The translations under genes were made by a program, and so were the position numbers. Below, piece by piece: positions 1 to 5,811 of a DNA stretch of 5,811 nt. Positions within the stretch are counted from its first letter, which is position 1, and each line of letters starts with the position of its first letter. Origin of the DNA: Pseudomonadota bacterium (GTDB lineage Bacteria; Pseudomonadota; Gammaproteobacteria; Burkholderiales; Burkholderiaceae_C); contig JAUPTP010000174.1 in NCBI GenBank assembly GCA_030918015.1, positions 1 to 5,811 of the forward strand. The letters run 5' to 3'. The notes under the pieces are model-generated. The model was not told the DNA's origin and made no database searches. It saw nothing but the letters and a program-made list of their open reading frames with translations.

Positions 1-336
1 CTGCCGCCGCCGGACTGGGCGCCCGACCTGCTGCTGGCCGAGGCGCTGGACCTGCTGCGCGAGGGCGACCAGGGCTGGGAGCGCGCCGAGCTCGATGAAT
101 TCGGCCTGGAGCTGGCGCTGCATCCGCTGGGCGAGGACTGGCCGGCGATGCTCGACCGCCTGACCCAGGACGGCCGCGAGCGCCAGCAGCTGCTCGACGC
201 GCTGGCGCCGCTGCGCACCTCGGTGCCGGCCTCGGCCCGCCTGCGCGAGGTGATCGCCCGCCGGGTCGCGGCCCTGGGCCCCGCCTGGCAGAAGGCTGCC
301 CAGGCCGCGCTGGCCGTGCTGGCGGTGCCGGCCTGA
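1..336 (+). CDS. C-terminal part of an unrecognised protein (5' end outside window)
   Basis: An open frame runs from the first base to a TGA at 334-336 and gives 111 residues; the start lies upstream of the window. An internal ATG at 148 exists, but the frame is equally open and equally codon-biased before it, so a partial gene is more likely than a 62-residue one. The visible part is rich in Leu, Ala, Arg and Glu with several amphipathic stretches and few glycines, so it is probably all-helical. It begins with a Pro-rich turn (LPPPDW) and ends with an Ala-rich helix. There is no signal peptide, membrane segment or catalytic motif in this portion, and I do not recognise the family. It lies 65 bp upstream of, and on the same strand as, the OmpA-fusion gene, so co-transcription is possible. 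Confidence 0.7.
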   Translation: MPPPDWAPDLLLAEALDLLREGDQGWERAELDEFGLELALHPLGEDWPAMLDRLTQDGRERQQLLDALAPLRTSVPASARLREVIARRVAALGPAWQKAAQAALAVLAVPA

Positions 337-401
337 GGCGCGCCTCGCCCCGATCTTCCCGATGTCTTTCCCGAACGCTACCCATTGACAGGATCTCGAC
401 G
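337..401 (+). promoter_or_regulatory. Short intergenic gap with ribosome binding site for the OmpA-fusion gene
   Basis: AGGA at 390-393 lies 8 nt before the ATG at 402, which is good Shine-Dalgarno spacing and decides the start. A TTGACA hexamer at 385-390 looks like a -35 box but is too close to the ATG to serve this gene. No convincing promoter or terminator is visible, which fits read-through from the upstream gene. Confidence 0.5.
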
Positions 402-2093
402 ATGACCCCGACCCATGGTGTCTGTACCAACCTGCCCGAGGCCTGCGGGCTGGCGGCCAGCTCCCAGCCCCAGCCGATGACCCACGGGCATGGGCGCTGC
501 AGCGGCTGCGGCGCCGCGCTGATGGTGCCGGCCACGGCGCTGGCCCAGTCCGGCGGGGCGGGCCGCTGGCGGTTGCCGCTGCTGGCGGCGCTGTCGGTCG
601 GGGCCGTCGTGGCGGGCTGGCTGATGCTGCGCACGCCGCAGCCGGACGCCAGCGCGGTCACGGCGGCGGGTCTGGCGGTGGCGGTCTCCGGCGTGGCCGC
701 GGCCGGCTCCGCGCCGCCGCCGCTGCCCGACGGCGTGAAGGTGCCGACGATCCGGATGCAGGGCTCGAACACCGTCGGTGCCGCGCTGGCGCCGGCGCTG
801 GTGCGCGCCTTCCTGGCCCGCGAGGGCTACAGCGAGGTCGGCGTCACCCCGGTGGCCGCCGAGGAGCAGCGCCTGGACGCACGCCGCCCGACCGACGGCG
901 CGCGGCTGCGCATCGAGCTGGCCGCGCACGGCACGGCCACCGGCTTCACCGCGCTGGCCGCGGGCAAGACCGACATCGGCATGGCCTCGCGCGCGGTGCA
1001 GGCCAAGGAGCTCGAGGCCACCCAGGCGCTGGGCGACCTGTCGGCCGAGGGCAGCGAGTACATCATCGCGCTCGACGGCGTGGCGGTCATCGTGCACCCG
1101 AGCAACCCGCTCAAGCAGCTGACGCTGGCGCAGCTGCGCGACCTGTTCACCGGCAAGGTGACCGACTGGTCGGCGCTGGGCGGGCCTGCCGGCGCGGTGC
1201 ATCTGCATGCCCGTGACGAGAAGTCGGGCACCTGGGACACCTTCCGCGCGCTGGTGCTCGACAAGGCGGCCCTGGCCACCGGGGCGGCCCGCCACGAGGA
1301 CAGCCGCGAGCTGGCCGCCGCGGTGGCGGCCGATCCGATGGCGGTGGGCTTCGTCGGCCTGCCCTATGCCGATGCGGCCAAGACGCTGGCGCTGGCCGAT
1401 GGCCAGGGCGCGGCGCTGCGCCCGAGCCGCTTCACCGTCGCGACCGAGGACTATGCGCTGTCGCGCCGCCTGTATTTCTATGTCGCCCGCGACGCGCTGC
1501 CGCTGGCGCGCCGGCTGGCCGACTTCGCCGTCTCCGAGGAGGGCCAGAAGGCGGTGAACCCGACCGGCTTCGTCGGCCAGCTGCCGGAGGCGGACACCGG
1601 CGCGGCCGTGGCCGCGGCCGACGTGCCCGCGGAATACCAGCGCCTGACCCAGGGCGCGCAGCGCCTGGCGGTGAACCTGCGCTTCCGTCCCGGCGCCGAC
1701 CGGCTCGACAACAAGGCGCTGCGCGACATCGGCCGCATCACGCGCCTGCTCGAGCGCGGCGGCTCGCGCCAGCTGATGCTGCTGGGCTTCTCGGACGACC
1801 GCGGCGAGCGCTGCACCAATGTCGCGCTGTCGCAGCAGCGCGCCCGCGCGGTGGCGTCGGAGCTGTCGACCTATGGTGTGCGGCCGGCCGTGGTGCAGGG
1901 CTACGGCCCGGCGGCGGCCGTGGCTTCCAACGACAGCGAGGCGGGCCGCGAGCGCAACCGCCGCGTCGAGGTCTGGGTCATGGACCGCGCGGCGGCGGTG
2001 CCGCAGGTGGGCGCGCCGGCCGGCTGCGGCCGCAGTCGACCGGCCGCCGCCACGGGTGCGGCCGGTGCCGCGGTGGCGATCAATACACGCTGA
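402..2093 (+). CDS. Membrane-anchored PstS-like substrate-binding / OmpA fusion protein with zinc-ribbon-like head
   Basis: This protein of 563 residues has four parts. Residues 1-50 carry four cysteines (C8, C15, C33, C36; CX6C then CX2C) resembling a zinc ribbon. Residues 58-76 form one hydrophobic helix after R55 and R57, consistent with a cytoplasmic head and periplasmic remainder. Residues about 115-393 are a PstS-type periplasmic binding domain, with GSNT at 121-124 and KSGTWDTF at 274-281 matching the family's anion-binding loops. Residues about 424-527 are an OmpA-like domain: D465 and R480 have the 15-residue spacing of the diaminopimelate-binding Asp/Arg pair, and NRRVE (519-523) is the usual ending. 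An Ala/Pro-rich tail follows. Phosphate is the likely ligand by family, but this is not shown. No pstCAB permease genes are nearby, so anchoring plus binding suggests sensing or scavenging at the cell wall rather than ordinary ABC import. The end overlaps the convergent lipoprotein gene by 14 bp. Confidence 0.88.
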   Translation: MTPTHGVCTNLPEACGLAASSQPQPMTHGHGRCSGCGAALMVPATALAQSGGAGRWRLPLLAALSVGAVVAGWLMLRTPQPDASAVTAAGLAVAVSGVAAAGSAPPPLPDGVKVPTIRMQGSNTVGAALAPALVRAFLAREGYSEVGVTPVAAEEQRLDARRPTDGARLRIELAAHGTATGFTALAAGKTDIGMASRAVQAKELEATQALGDLSAEGSEYIIALDGVAVIVHPSNPLKQLTLAQLRDLFTGKVTDWSALGGPAGAVHLHARDEKSGTWDTFRALVLDKAALATGAARHEDSRELAAAVAADPMAVGFVGLPYADAAKTLALADGQGAALRPSRFTVATEDYALSRRLYFYVARDALPLARRLADFAVSEEGQKAVNPTGFVGQLPEADTGAAVAAADVPAEYQRLTQGAQRLAVNLRFRPGADRLDNKALRDIGRITRLLERGGSRQLMLLGFSDDRGERCTNVALSQQRARAVASELSTYGVRPAVVQGYGPAAAVASNDSEAGRERNRRVEVWVMDRAAAVPQVGAPAGCGRSRPAAATGAAGAAVAINTR

Positions 2094-2526
2094 TGCCGGC
2101 CCAGCTGCTGGCGCCCGACTGCCCGGCATCGTCCCAGGCGCGGGCGCGCAGGCTCAGCACGCTGCCGCCGGTGCCGTAGGGCAGCGAGATGTCGAGCACC
2201 CAGGGCGCGCGGCGCACGCTGCCCAGCGTCGTCACGCGGCCGTCCGGGTAGGCCATCTCGAAATCGACCTGGGTGATCGCGTAGTCGTCCTGCGGCGAGG
2301 CGGTGAGCCGCACGGTGGTGCCGCTGCCGGCGCTGTAGGTGTCCAGCGACATGGAGACTGTGGGGGCGCTGTCGATGCTGCCGCCCACGCCGATGCTGAC
2401 CGAGGCGCCGCCGCCGCAGGCCGACAGGCCCAGGGCGCCGACGCCCAGGGCGCTGGCCAGCAGCACGCGCCGCAGCAGGGAAGACGGGTTCGACAGGGTC
2501 GACGACAGGCGGGTGGCGGAGGTCAT
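2080..2526 (-). CDS. Small lipoprotein with one bacterial Ig-like domain
   Basis: From the ATG at 2526 the product has 148 residues. An n-region with RR at 19-20 leads into a hydrophobic stretch and the lipobox LSAC, with the lipidated cysteine at residue 37. Glycines follow the cysteine and there is no Asp at +2, so outer-membrane sorting is expected. After a Gly/Ser linker, residues about 54-148 look like one beta-sandwich Ig-like domain: alternating strands, TVRLTASPQDD, ITQVDFEM and LSLRARAWDDAGQ resemble the repeats of bacterial adhesins and surface proteins. The frame extends upstream to a GTG at 2583 (167 residues). I prefer the ATG because the extension adds an atypically long n-region and would run through a perfect hairpin; the ATG has only a weak TGAG ribosome site. 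Function is unknown; a structural or binding role in the envelope is inferred. Its last 14 bases overlap the end of the convergent OmpA-fusion gene. Confidence 0.8.
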   Translation of the reverse strand: MTSATRLSSTLSNPSSLLRRVLLASALGVGALGLSACGGGASVSIGVGGSIDSAPTVSMSLDTYSAGSGTTVRLTASPQDDYAITQVDFEMAYPDGRVTTLGSVRRAPWVLDISLPYGTGGSVLSLRARAWDDAGQSGASSWAGISVY

Positions 2527-2552
2527 GGCGCGCTCAACGACGCAAGCTCCCG

Positions 2553-2576
2553 GGGCGTTGACAGAAGTCAACGCCC
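2553..2576. promoter_or_regulatory. Perfect 10-bp inverted repeat with 4-nt loop upstream of the lipoprotein gene
   Basis: The arms are GGGCGTTGAC (2553-2562) and GTCAACGCCC (2567-2576), separated by AGAA. On the minus strand this lies after the phaC stop and 26 nt before the lipoprotein ATG. No T-run follows on either strand, so it is not a canonical intrinsic terminator. It could be an operator with TTGAC-N4-GTCAA symmetry, a 5' leader hairpin, or an mRNA-stabilising stem at the end of the operon transcript. The structure is directly visible; the role is inference. Confidence 0.5.
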
Positions 2577-2593
2577 TGTTCACCTTCGCTTCA

Positions 2594-2616
2594 TCTTCGG
2601 GCCGCTCGCCCGAGGA
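2594..2616 (-). terminator. Possible weak stem-loop just after phaC
   Basis: The 6-bp arms TCGGGC (2597-2602) and GCCCGA (2608-2613) enclose a 5-nt loop. Two more pairs form beyond one C-A mismatch in the minus-strand RNA. It begins about 6 nt after the phaC stop codon. There is no U-tract, so termination here would need Rho or the stronger hairpin at 2553-2576. In such GC-rich DNA a stem this short may be chance. Confidence 0.25.
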
Positions 2617-2622
2617 CGAGGC

Positions 2623-4389
2623 TCAGTCGCGGTAGCGCACCTGCACGTAGCGGCCCGGGGCGGGCTCCAGCGCGTCCCGGGGGGCGATCTCGCGCGCTGG
2701 CACGCGGCGGCCGCTGCCGTGCGCCAGCAGCCAGTCGTGCCAGGCGGTCCACCATGAGCCTTCGTGGCGAGGCGTGCTGCGCTGCCAGTCGTCCGGGCTC
2801 AGCCACGCATCGGTGGCCGCGCTGTCGCGCAGCGCGTAATGGCGCCTGGGGTGGCCCGGCTCGCTGACGATGCCGGCGTTGTGGCCGCCGCTGGTCAGCA
2901 CGAAGGTCAGCGCCGTCTCGGTCAGGCGCAGCACCTTGTAGACCGCCCGCCACGGCGAGACATGGTCCTTCTCGGTGCCGACGACGAACATCGGCTGGCG
3001 GATGTCCGACAGCGACACCGGTCGGCCCTCGACCGGGTAGCGGTCCTCGGCCAGGTCGTTGTGCAGGTAGCAGCGCCGCAGGTACTCGCCGTGCATGCGC
3101 GCGGGCATGCGGGTGACGTCGGCGTTCCAGGCCATCAGGTCGCTGGGCTGGCTGCGCTGGCCGAGCAGGTATTCCTGCATCCGGGTCGACCAGACCAGAT
3201 CGCGCGAGTGCAGGAACTGGAAGGAGCCGGCCATCTGCCGCCCGCTCAGGAAGCCGCGCTCGGCCATCACCGCCTCGAGCAGCTGCACCTGCGCCTCGTC
3301 GATCAGCACGCCCAGCTCGCCGGGTTCGCTGAAGTCGGTCTCGGCCGCCAGCAGCGACACCGAGGCCAGCGGCGCCAGGCGCTCGGCGCCCGCGACCTGG
3401 CCGGGGCGCGCCAGCGCGGCCGCGGCGATCGACAGCAGCGTGCCGCCCAGGCAGTAGCCGCAGGCCTGCACCGGCTCGCCCGGGGCAAGCTCGGCGATGC
3501 GCGCCAGGCTGTCGAAGACGCCCAGGCGCAGGTAGTCGTCCATGCCGAGCTCGGCGTCGCCCGCGTCGGGGTTCTTCCAGCTCAGGATGAAGACGGTGTG
3601 GCCCTGCTCGGTCAGCCAGCGCACCATCGAGTTGTGCGGGCTGAGGTCGAGGATGTAGTACTTCATGATCCATGACGGCACGATCAGCACCGGCTCGGCC
3701 TGCACGGTGGCGGTCGTGGGCGCGTACTGGATCAGCTCGACCAGGCGGTTGCGCATCACCACCGCGCCGGGCGTGGTCGCCACCTCGATGCCGGGGCGGA
3801 ACTCGCGCTCGGGCGGCTGCAGCGGCGTCAGGCCGTGGTCGCGGCGCCAGTCGTCGAGCGCATGCTGCGCGCCCTGGACCAGGTTGGCGCCGGCCGTCTC
3901 CTGGGTGCGGCGCAGCACCTCGGGGTTGAAGGGCAGGTTGCTCGGGCTGAGCAGGTCCAGCCACTGGTGCGCGAAGGTGCGCACCACCTCGGCGTGATGG
4001 CGGGTCAGGCCCTCCAGGCGCACGGCCTCGTCCCACCAGCGCTCGCTGCGCTTGTAGGCCTGGGCCAGGCCGCTCCAGGGCCAGTCCCGCCAGGCGTCGC
4101 TGGCGAAGCGGGCATCGCGGCTGACCGTCTCGTCGTCGCGGCACAGGCCGCTGGCGCAGTGGCCCAGCCACTCGACGGTGCCGGACTGGGCCTGCGCGGC
4201 CAGCCGCAGCGTCTGTCCGGGCTGGCTGAGCAGGTGCTGCAGCCAGTCCTGCCACGCCAGCGACAGCGAGATCGGCGACAGGCCGCCGGTCAGCGACGCG
4301 GCACGCGCCTGCAGCACGCGGTCGAAGGCTCGGGCGGCCTCGGCCGCGGAGGTCGCATCGGGTTCAAGGGGCACGCGGGCTCGTTCCAT
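2623..4389 (-). CDS. phaC: Class I poly(3-hydroxyalkanoate) synthase
   Basis: PhaC polymerises (R)-3-hydroxyacyl-CoA, chiefly 3-hydroxybutyryl-CoA, into storage polyester on the surface of cytoplasmic granules. The product has 588 residues, typical for class I. An N-terminal PHB-polymerase segment at about 20-65 includes LTGGLSP. The family's SPSNLPFNPEVL region is at 148-159, followed by the conserved WIMKYYILDL...FILSWKNPD block at 240-275. The lipase-like box GYCLGG (311-316) holds the nucleophile C313. D475 (in GTEKDHVSPW) and H503 (in SGGHNAGIV) complete the triad; spacing matches Cys319/Asp480/His508 of the Ralstonia eutropha enzyme. The frame is open further upstream, but that part is the reading-frame shadow of ackA. 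The ATG at 4389 (MERAR) gives the family's usual N-terminus, although its ribosome site (GAAG, 8 nt before) is weak. It overlaps the ackA end by 26 bp, suggesting coupled translation. Confidence 0.96.
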   Translation of the reverse strand: MERARVPLEPDATSAAEAARAFDRVLQARAASLTGGLSPISLSLAWQDWLQHLLSQPGQTLRLAAQAQSGTVEWLGHCASGLCRDDETVSRDARFASDAWRDWPWSGLAQAYKRSERWWDEAVRLEGLTRHHAEVVRTFAHQWLDLLSPSNLPFNPEVLRRTQETAGANLVQGAQHALDDWRRDHGLTPLQPPEREFRPGIEVATTPGAVVMRNRLVELIQYAPTTATVQAEPVLIVPSWIMKYYILDLSPHNSMVRWLTEQGHTVFILSWKNPDAGDAELGMDDYLRLGVFDSLARIAELAPGEPVQACGYCLGGTLLSIAAAALARPGQVAGAERLAPLASVSLLAAETDFSEPGELGVLIDEAQVQLLEAVMAERGFLSGRQMAGSFQFLHSRDLVWSTRMQEYLLGQRSQPSDLMAWNADVTRMPARMHGEYLRRCYLHNDLAEDRYPVEGRPVSLSDIRQPMFVVGTEKDHVSPWRAVYKVLRLTETALTFVLTSGGHNAGIVSEPGHPRRHYALRDSAATDAWLSPDDWQRSTPRHEGSWWTAWHDWLLAHGSGRRVPAREIAPRDALEPAPGRYVQVRYRD

Positions 4390-5698
4390 CGGGCAGGCTT
4401 CGGACAAGTCGGTAAGGGGGCAGGCCGGTCGTCTCGGGGCGAGCACGGACCGGAGCGTCATCGAGCAGAGACCAGGCGGCCTGGGCGGCGACCCGGCCTT
4501 CGTCGGTCGGCACGACCCAGATCTCGACCGCGCTGTCGGCGGCGTGGATCGGGCAGATCGCGTCGCCGGTGGCGGCCCGGTTGGCGGCCGCATCCAGGCG
4601 CACGCCCAGGAAGTGCAGGGCCTCGGCCATCGCGGCGCGGGTGGCGGCGTCGTGCTCGCCGATGCCGCCGGTGCACACCAGCACGTCCAGGCCGCCCAGC
4701 ACCGCGGCCAGCGCGCCGCTCTCGCGGCGCAGCCGGTGCACGAAGAGGTCGATCGCGCGCTGCGCGTTCGCGTCGCCGGCGCCCGTGTCGCGTGCGGCCA
4801 GGCTGCGCAGCAGCCGCATGTCCGCGCTCAGGCCCGACACGCCGAGCAGGCCGCTTTCCTTGTAGAGCAGCTTCTCCACCTGGGCCTCGGTCCAGCCCTG
4901 GCGCCACAGGTGCAGCACCACGCCGGGGTCGATCGCGCCGCTGCGGCTGCCCATCATCAGGCCGTCGAGCGCCGAGAAGCCCATCGTCGTGGCCGCGCTG
5001 CGCCCGCCGATGGCGCCGCACAGGCTGGCGCCGCTGCCCAGATGCGCCATCAGCACCCGGCCGCCGGCGCGCGCGCTCACGGCCGGCAGCACCTGCATCA
5101 GGTACTGGTAGGACAGGCCGTGGAAGCCGTAGCGGCGCACGCCCTCGTCGTGCAGCACCTGCGGCAGCGCGAAGCGGGTCTCCAGCTCGGGCAGATCGGC
5201 GTGGAAGGCGGTGTCGAAGCAGCCGACCTGCGGCAGGCCGGGGAAGGCCCGGCGCAGCGCCACGACGCCGGCCAGGTTGTGGGGCTGGTGCAGCGGGGCC
5301 AGCGGCTCGAGGCCGGACAGCAGGCTCAGCGCCGCATCGTCGAGCACGACCGGGTCGCGGAAGTGGCGCCCGCCGTGCACGATGCGGTGCGCCACCGCGA
5401 CGATGCGCGCCTGCGGCGCCACCGTCTCGACATGGCGCTGCAGCGCCTGCAGCGCGGTGTCGAAGCGCGCGTGCTCGTCGGCGGGCGAGGGCAGCTCGAC
5501 CGGCACCTCGCCGGCCGGGCACAGGCGCAGCATGCCGCCGGGCTGCAGGCCATCGAGCTGGCCGGCGGCGAAGGCCGGGTGCGCGGCGAAGCCCGCCGGC
5601 GTGCCGTCGCTGCGCGGGTAGAGCGCGAACTTCAGCGTCGACGAGCCGGCATTGACGACCAGGACGGCCGCATCGTCGGCCGGGGCGGGCGCGCTCAC
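4364..5698 (-). CDS. ackA: Acetate kinase
   Basis: This cytoplasmic enzyme reversibly converts acetyl phosphate and ADP to acetate and ATP. The product has 444 residues against about 400 for the family. The N-terminal signature VVNAGSSTLKFAL (14-26) includes the nucleotide/metal-site N16. R105 (AHRIVHGG), D162 (FDTAFH), H193 (YGFHG), R252 (GSRSGAIDP) and E400 (PTDEG) match the catalytic and binding residues known from the Methanosarcina enzyme. The phosphate-binding loop HLGSG is at 219-223 and the adenosine-binding TGGIGEH at 343-349. All key residues are present, so it should be active. The extra length is mostly a tail of about 34 residues (411-444) past the normal end; its codons overlap the phaC start. 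The start is GTG at 5698 with GGGAG about 8 nt upstream. Its GTGA overlaps the TGA of the upstream gene, indicating an operon. A propionate or butyrate preference cannot be excluded. Confidence 0.96.
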   Translation of the reverse strand: MSAPAPADDAAVLVVNAGSSTLKFALYPRSDGTPAGFAAHPAFAAGQLDGLQPGGMLRLCPAGEVPVELPSPADEHARFDTALQALQRHVETVAPQARIVAVAHRIVHGGRHFRDPVVLDDAALSLLSGLEPLAPLHQPHNLAGVVALRRAFPGLPQVGCFDTAFHADLPELETRFALPQVLHDEGVRRYGFHGLSYQYLMQVLPAVSARAGGRVLMAHLGSGASLCGAIGGRSAATTMGFSALDGLMMGSRSGAIDPGVVLHLWRQGWTEAQVEKLLYKESGLLGVSGLSADMRLLRSLAARDTGAGDANAQRAIDLFVHRLRRESGALAAVLGGLDVLVCTGGIGEHDAATRAAMAEALHFLGVRLDAAANRAATGDAICPIHAADSAVEIWVVPTDEGRVAAQAAWSLLDDAPVRARPETTGLPPYRLVRSLPDGTSPRAP

Positions 5699-5811
5699 GG
5701 CCGCTGCTCCCGCCAGGCCAGCGCCAGGCGTGCGGCCAGCGCCGCCGAGGCCAGCCGCGAGGCCTCGCCGTCGGCGCGGCTGGTCAGCGCGATCGGCACG
5801 CGTGCGCCCAG
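5695..5811 (-). CDS. pta: C-terminal end of phosphate acetyl/butyryltransferase family protein (5' part outside window)
   Basis: The last 38 codons are visible, ending in a TGA at 5697-5695. The peptide contains ARVPIALTSRAD followed by SRLASAALAA, which I recognise as the usual C-terminal end of the phosphotransacetylase family. Many betaproteobacteria carry this domain fused behind an enoyl-CoA hydratase/MaoC-like part, and the window cannot show which form this is. The reaction would be acetyl-CoA plus phosphate to acetyl phosphate plus CoA, feeding the acetate kinase encoded immediately downstream. The two genes share the four bases GTGA, a tight coupling that supports the assignment. The fragment is short, so the call rests on the motif plus context. 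Confidence 0.72.
   Translation of the reverse strand: MGARVPIALTSRADGEASRLASAALAARLALAWREQRP

Noticed and set aside
385..390. TTGACA as a -35 promoter box for the OmpA-fusion gene
   Set aside because: It is only 12 bases before the start codon and no -10 element follows at a usable distance.
2048..2078. Imperfect stem-loop (CGCCAC/GTGGCG arms) at the end of the OmpA-fusion gene as a terminator
   Set aside because: It has a large internal loop and no T-run, and such stems are expected by chance in this GC-rich, Ala-coding tail.
378..2129. Long minus-strand frame of 583 codons opposite the OmpA-fusion gene
   Set aside because: Its product is rich in Arg, Gly, Gln and His with no recognisable domain. 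It is the mirror frame of a strongly codon-biased gene with clear PstS-like and OmpA motifs.
2527..2583. Longer lipoprotein form starting at GTG 2583
   Set aside because: It adds 19 residues ahead of an already long signal peptide and places the perfect hairpin inside codons. It cannot be wholly excluded, but the ATG at 2526 is preferred.
1819..2757. Plus-strand frame of 312 codons crossing the end of the OmpA fusion, the lipoprotein and the phaC end
   Set aside because: It has low-complexity Arg/Ala-rich content, crosses three supported genes and shows no domain signal.
2591..4255. Second minus-strand frame of 554 codons within phaC
   Set aside because: It is a shifted shadow of phaC rich in Arg, Pro and Ala; the phaC frame carries the full catalytic triad.
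4390..4593. 68-codon upstream extension of phaC, including an ATG at 4461
   Set aside because: It lies entirely inside ackA in another frame, encodes Pro/Arg/Ser-rich sequence unlike PhaC N-termini, and the ATG at 4461 has no ribosome site.
3835..5655. Plus-strand frame of 606 codons opposite phaC and ackA
   Set aside because: It is antisense to two well-supported enzymes, with Arg/Pro/Ala-dominated sequence in the second half; stop codons are simply rare in this GC-rich DNA.

Overview
This is a very GC-rich window with strong G/C bias at third codon positions. The gene content (class I PHA synthase beside acetate kinase and a phosphotransacetylase end) and protein style suggest a betaproteobacterium of the Burkholderiales, perhaps near Leptothrix, Sphaerotilus or Rubrivivax. 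That placement is an inference from gene content and composition; no rRNA or other marker is present.

Layout. The plus strand holds the 3' end of an unrecognised gene (1-336). After a 65-bp gap comes a large membrane-anchored protein (402-2093) joining a Cys4 zinc-ribbon-like head, one membrane helix, a PstS-like substrate-binding domain and a C-terminal OmpA peptidoglycan-binding domain. Everything after that is on the minus strand. In minus-strand transcription order these are: the last 38 codons of a probable phosphate acetyltransferase (5811-5695), acetate kinase ackA (5698-4364), class I poly(3-hydroxyalkanoate) synthase phaC (4389-2623), and a small Ig-like-domain lipoprotein (about 2526-2080). 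The lipoprotein gene runs tail to tail into the OmpA fusion gene with a 14-bp overlap.

How the genes fit together. The pta end, ackA and phaC overlap one another (4 bp and 26 bp), so they look like one translationally coupled operon. Pta and AckA interconvert acetyl-CoA, acetyl phosphate and acetate with ATP, and PhaC polymerises hydroxyacyl-CoA made from acetyl-CoA. The operon therefore sits at the branch between acetate overflow or uptake and carbon storage. The OmpA fusion and the lipoprotein are envelope proteins with no visible link to that pathway.

Non-coding DNA is scarce. The only notable element is a perfect 10-bp inverted repeat with a 4-nt loop (2553-2576) between phaC and the lipoprotein gene. 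No tRNA, rRNA, CRISPR array, insertion sequence or integrase was seen. The most unusual object is the zinc-ribbon/PstS-like/OmpA fusion, which looks more like an envelope phosphate or anion sensor than a transporter component.
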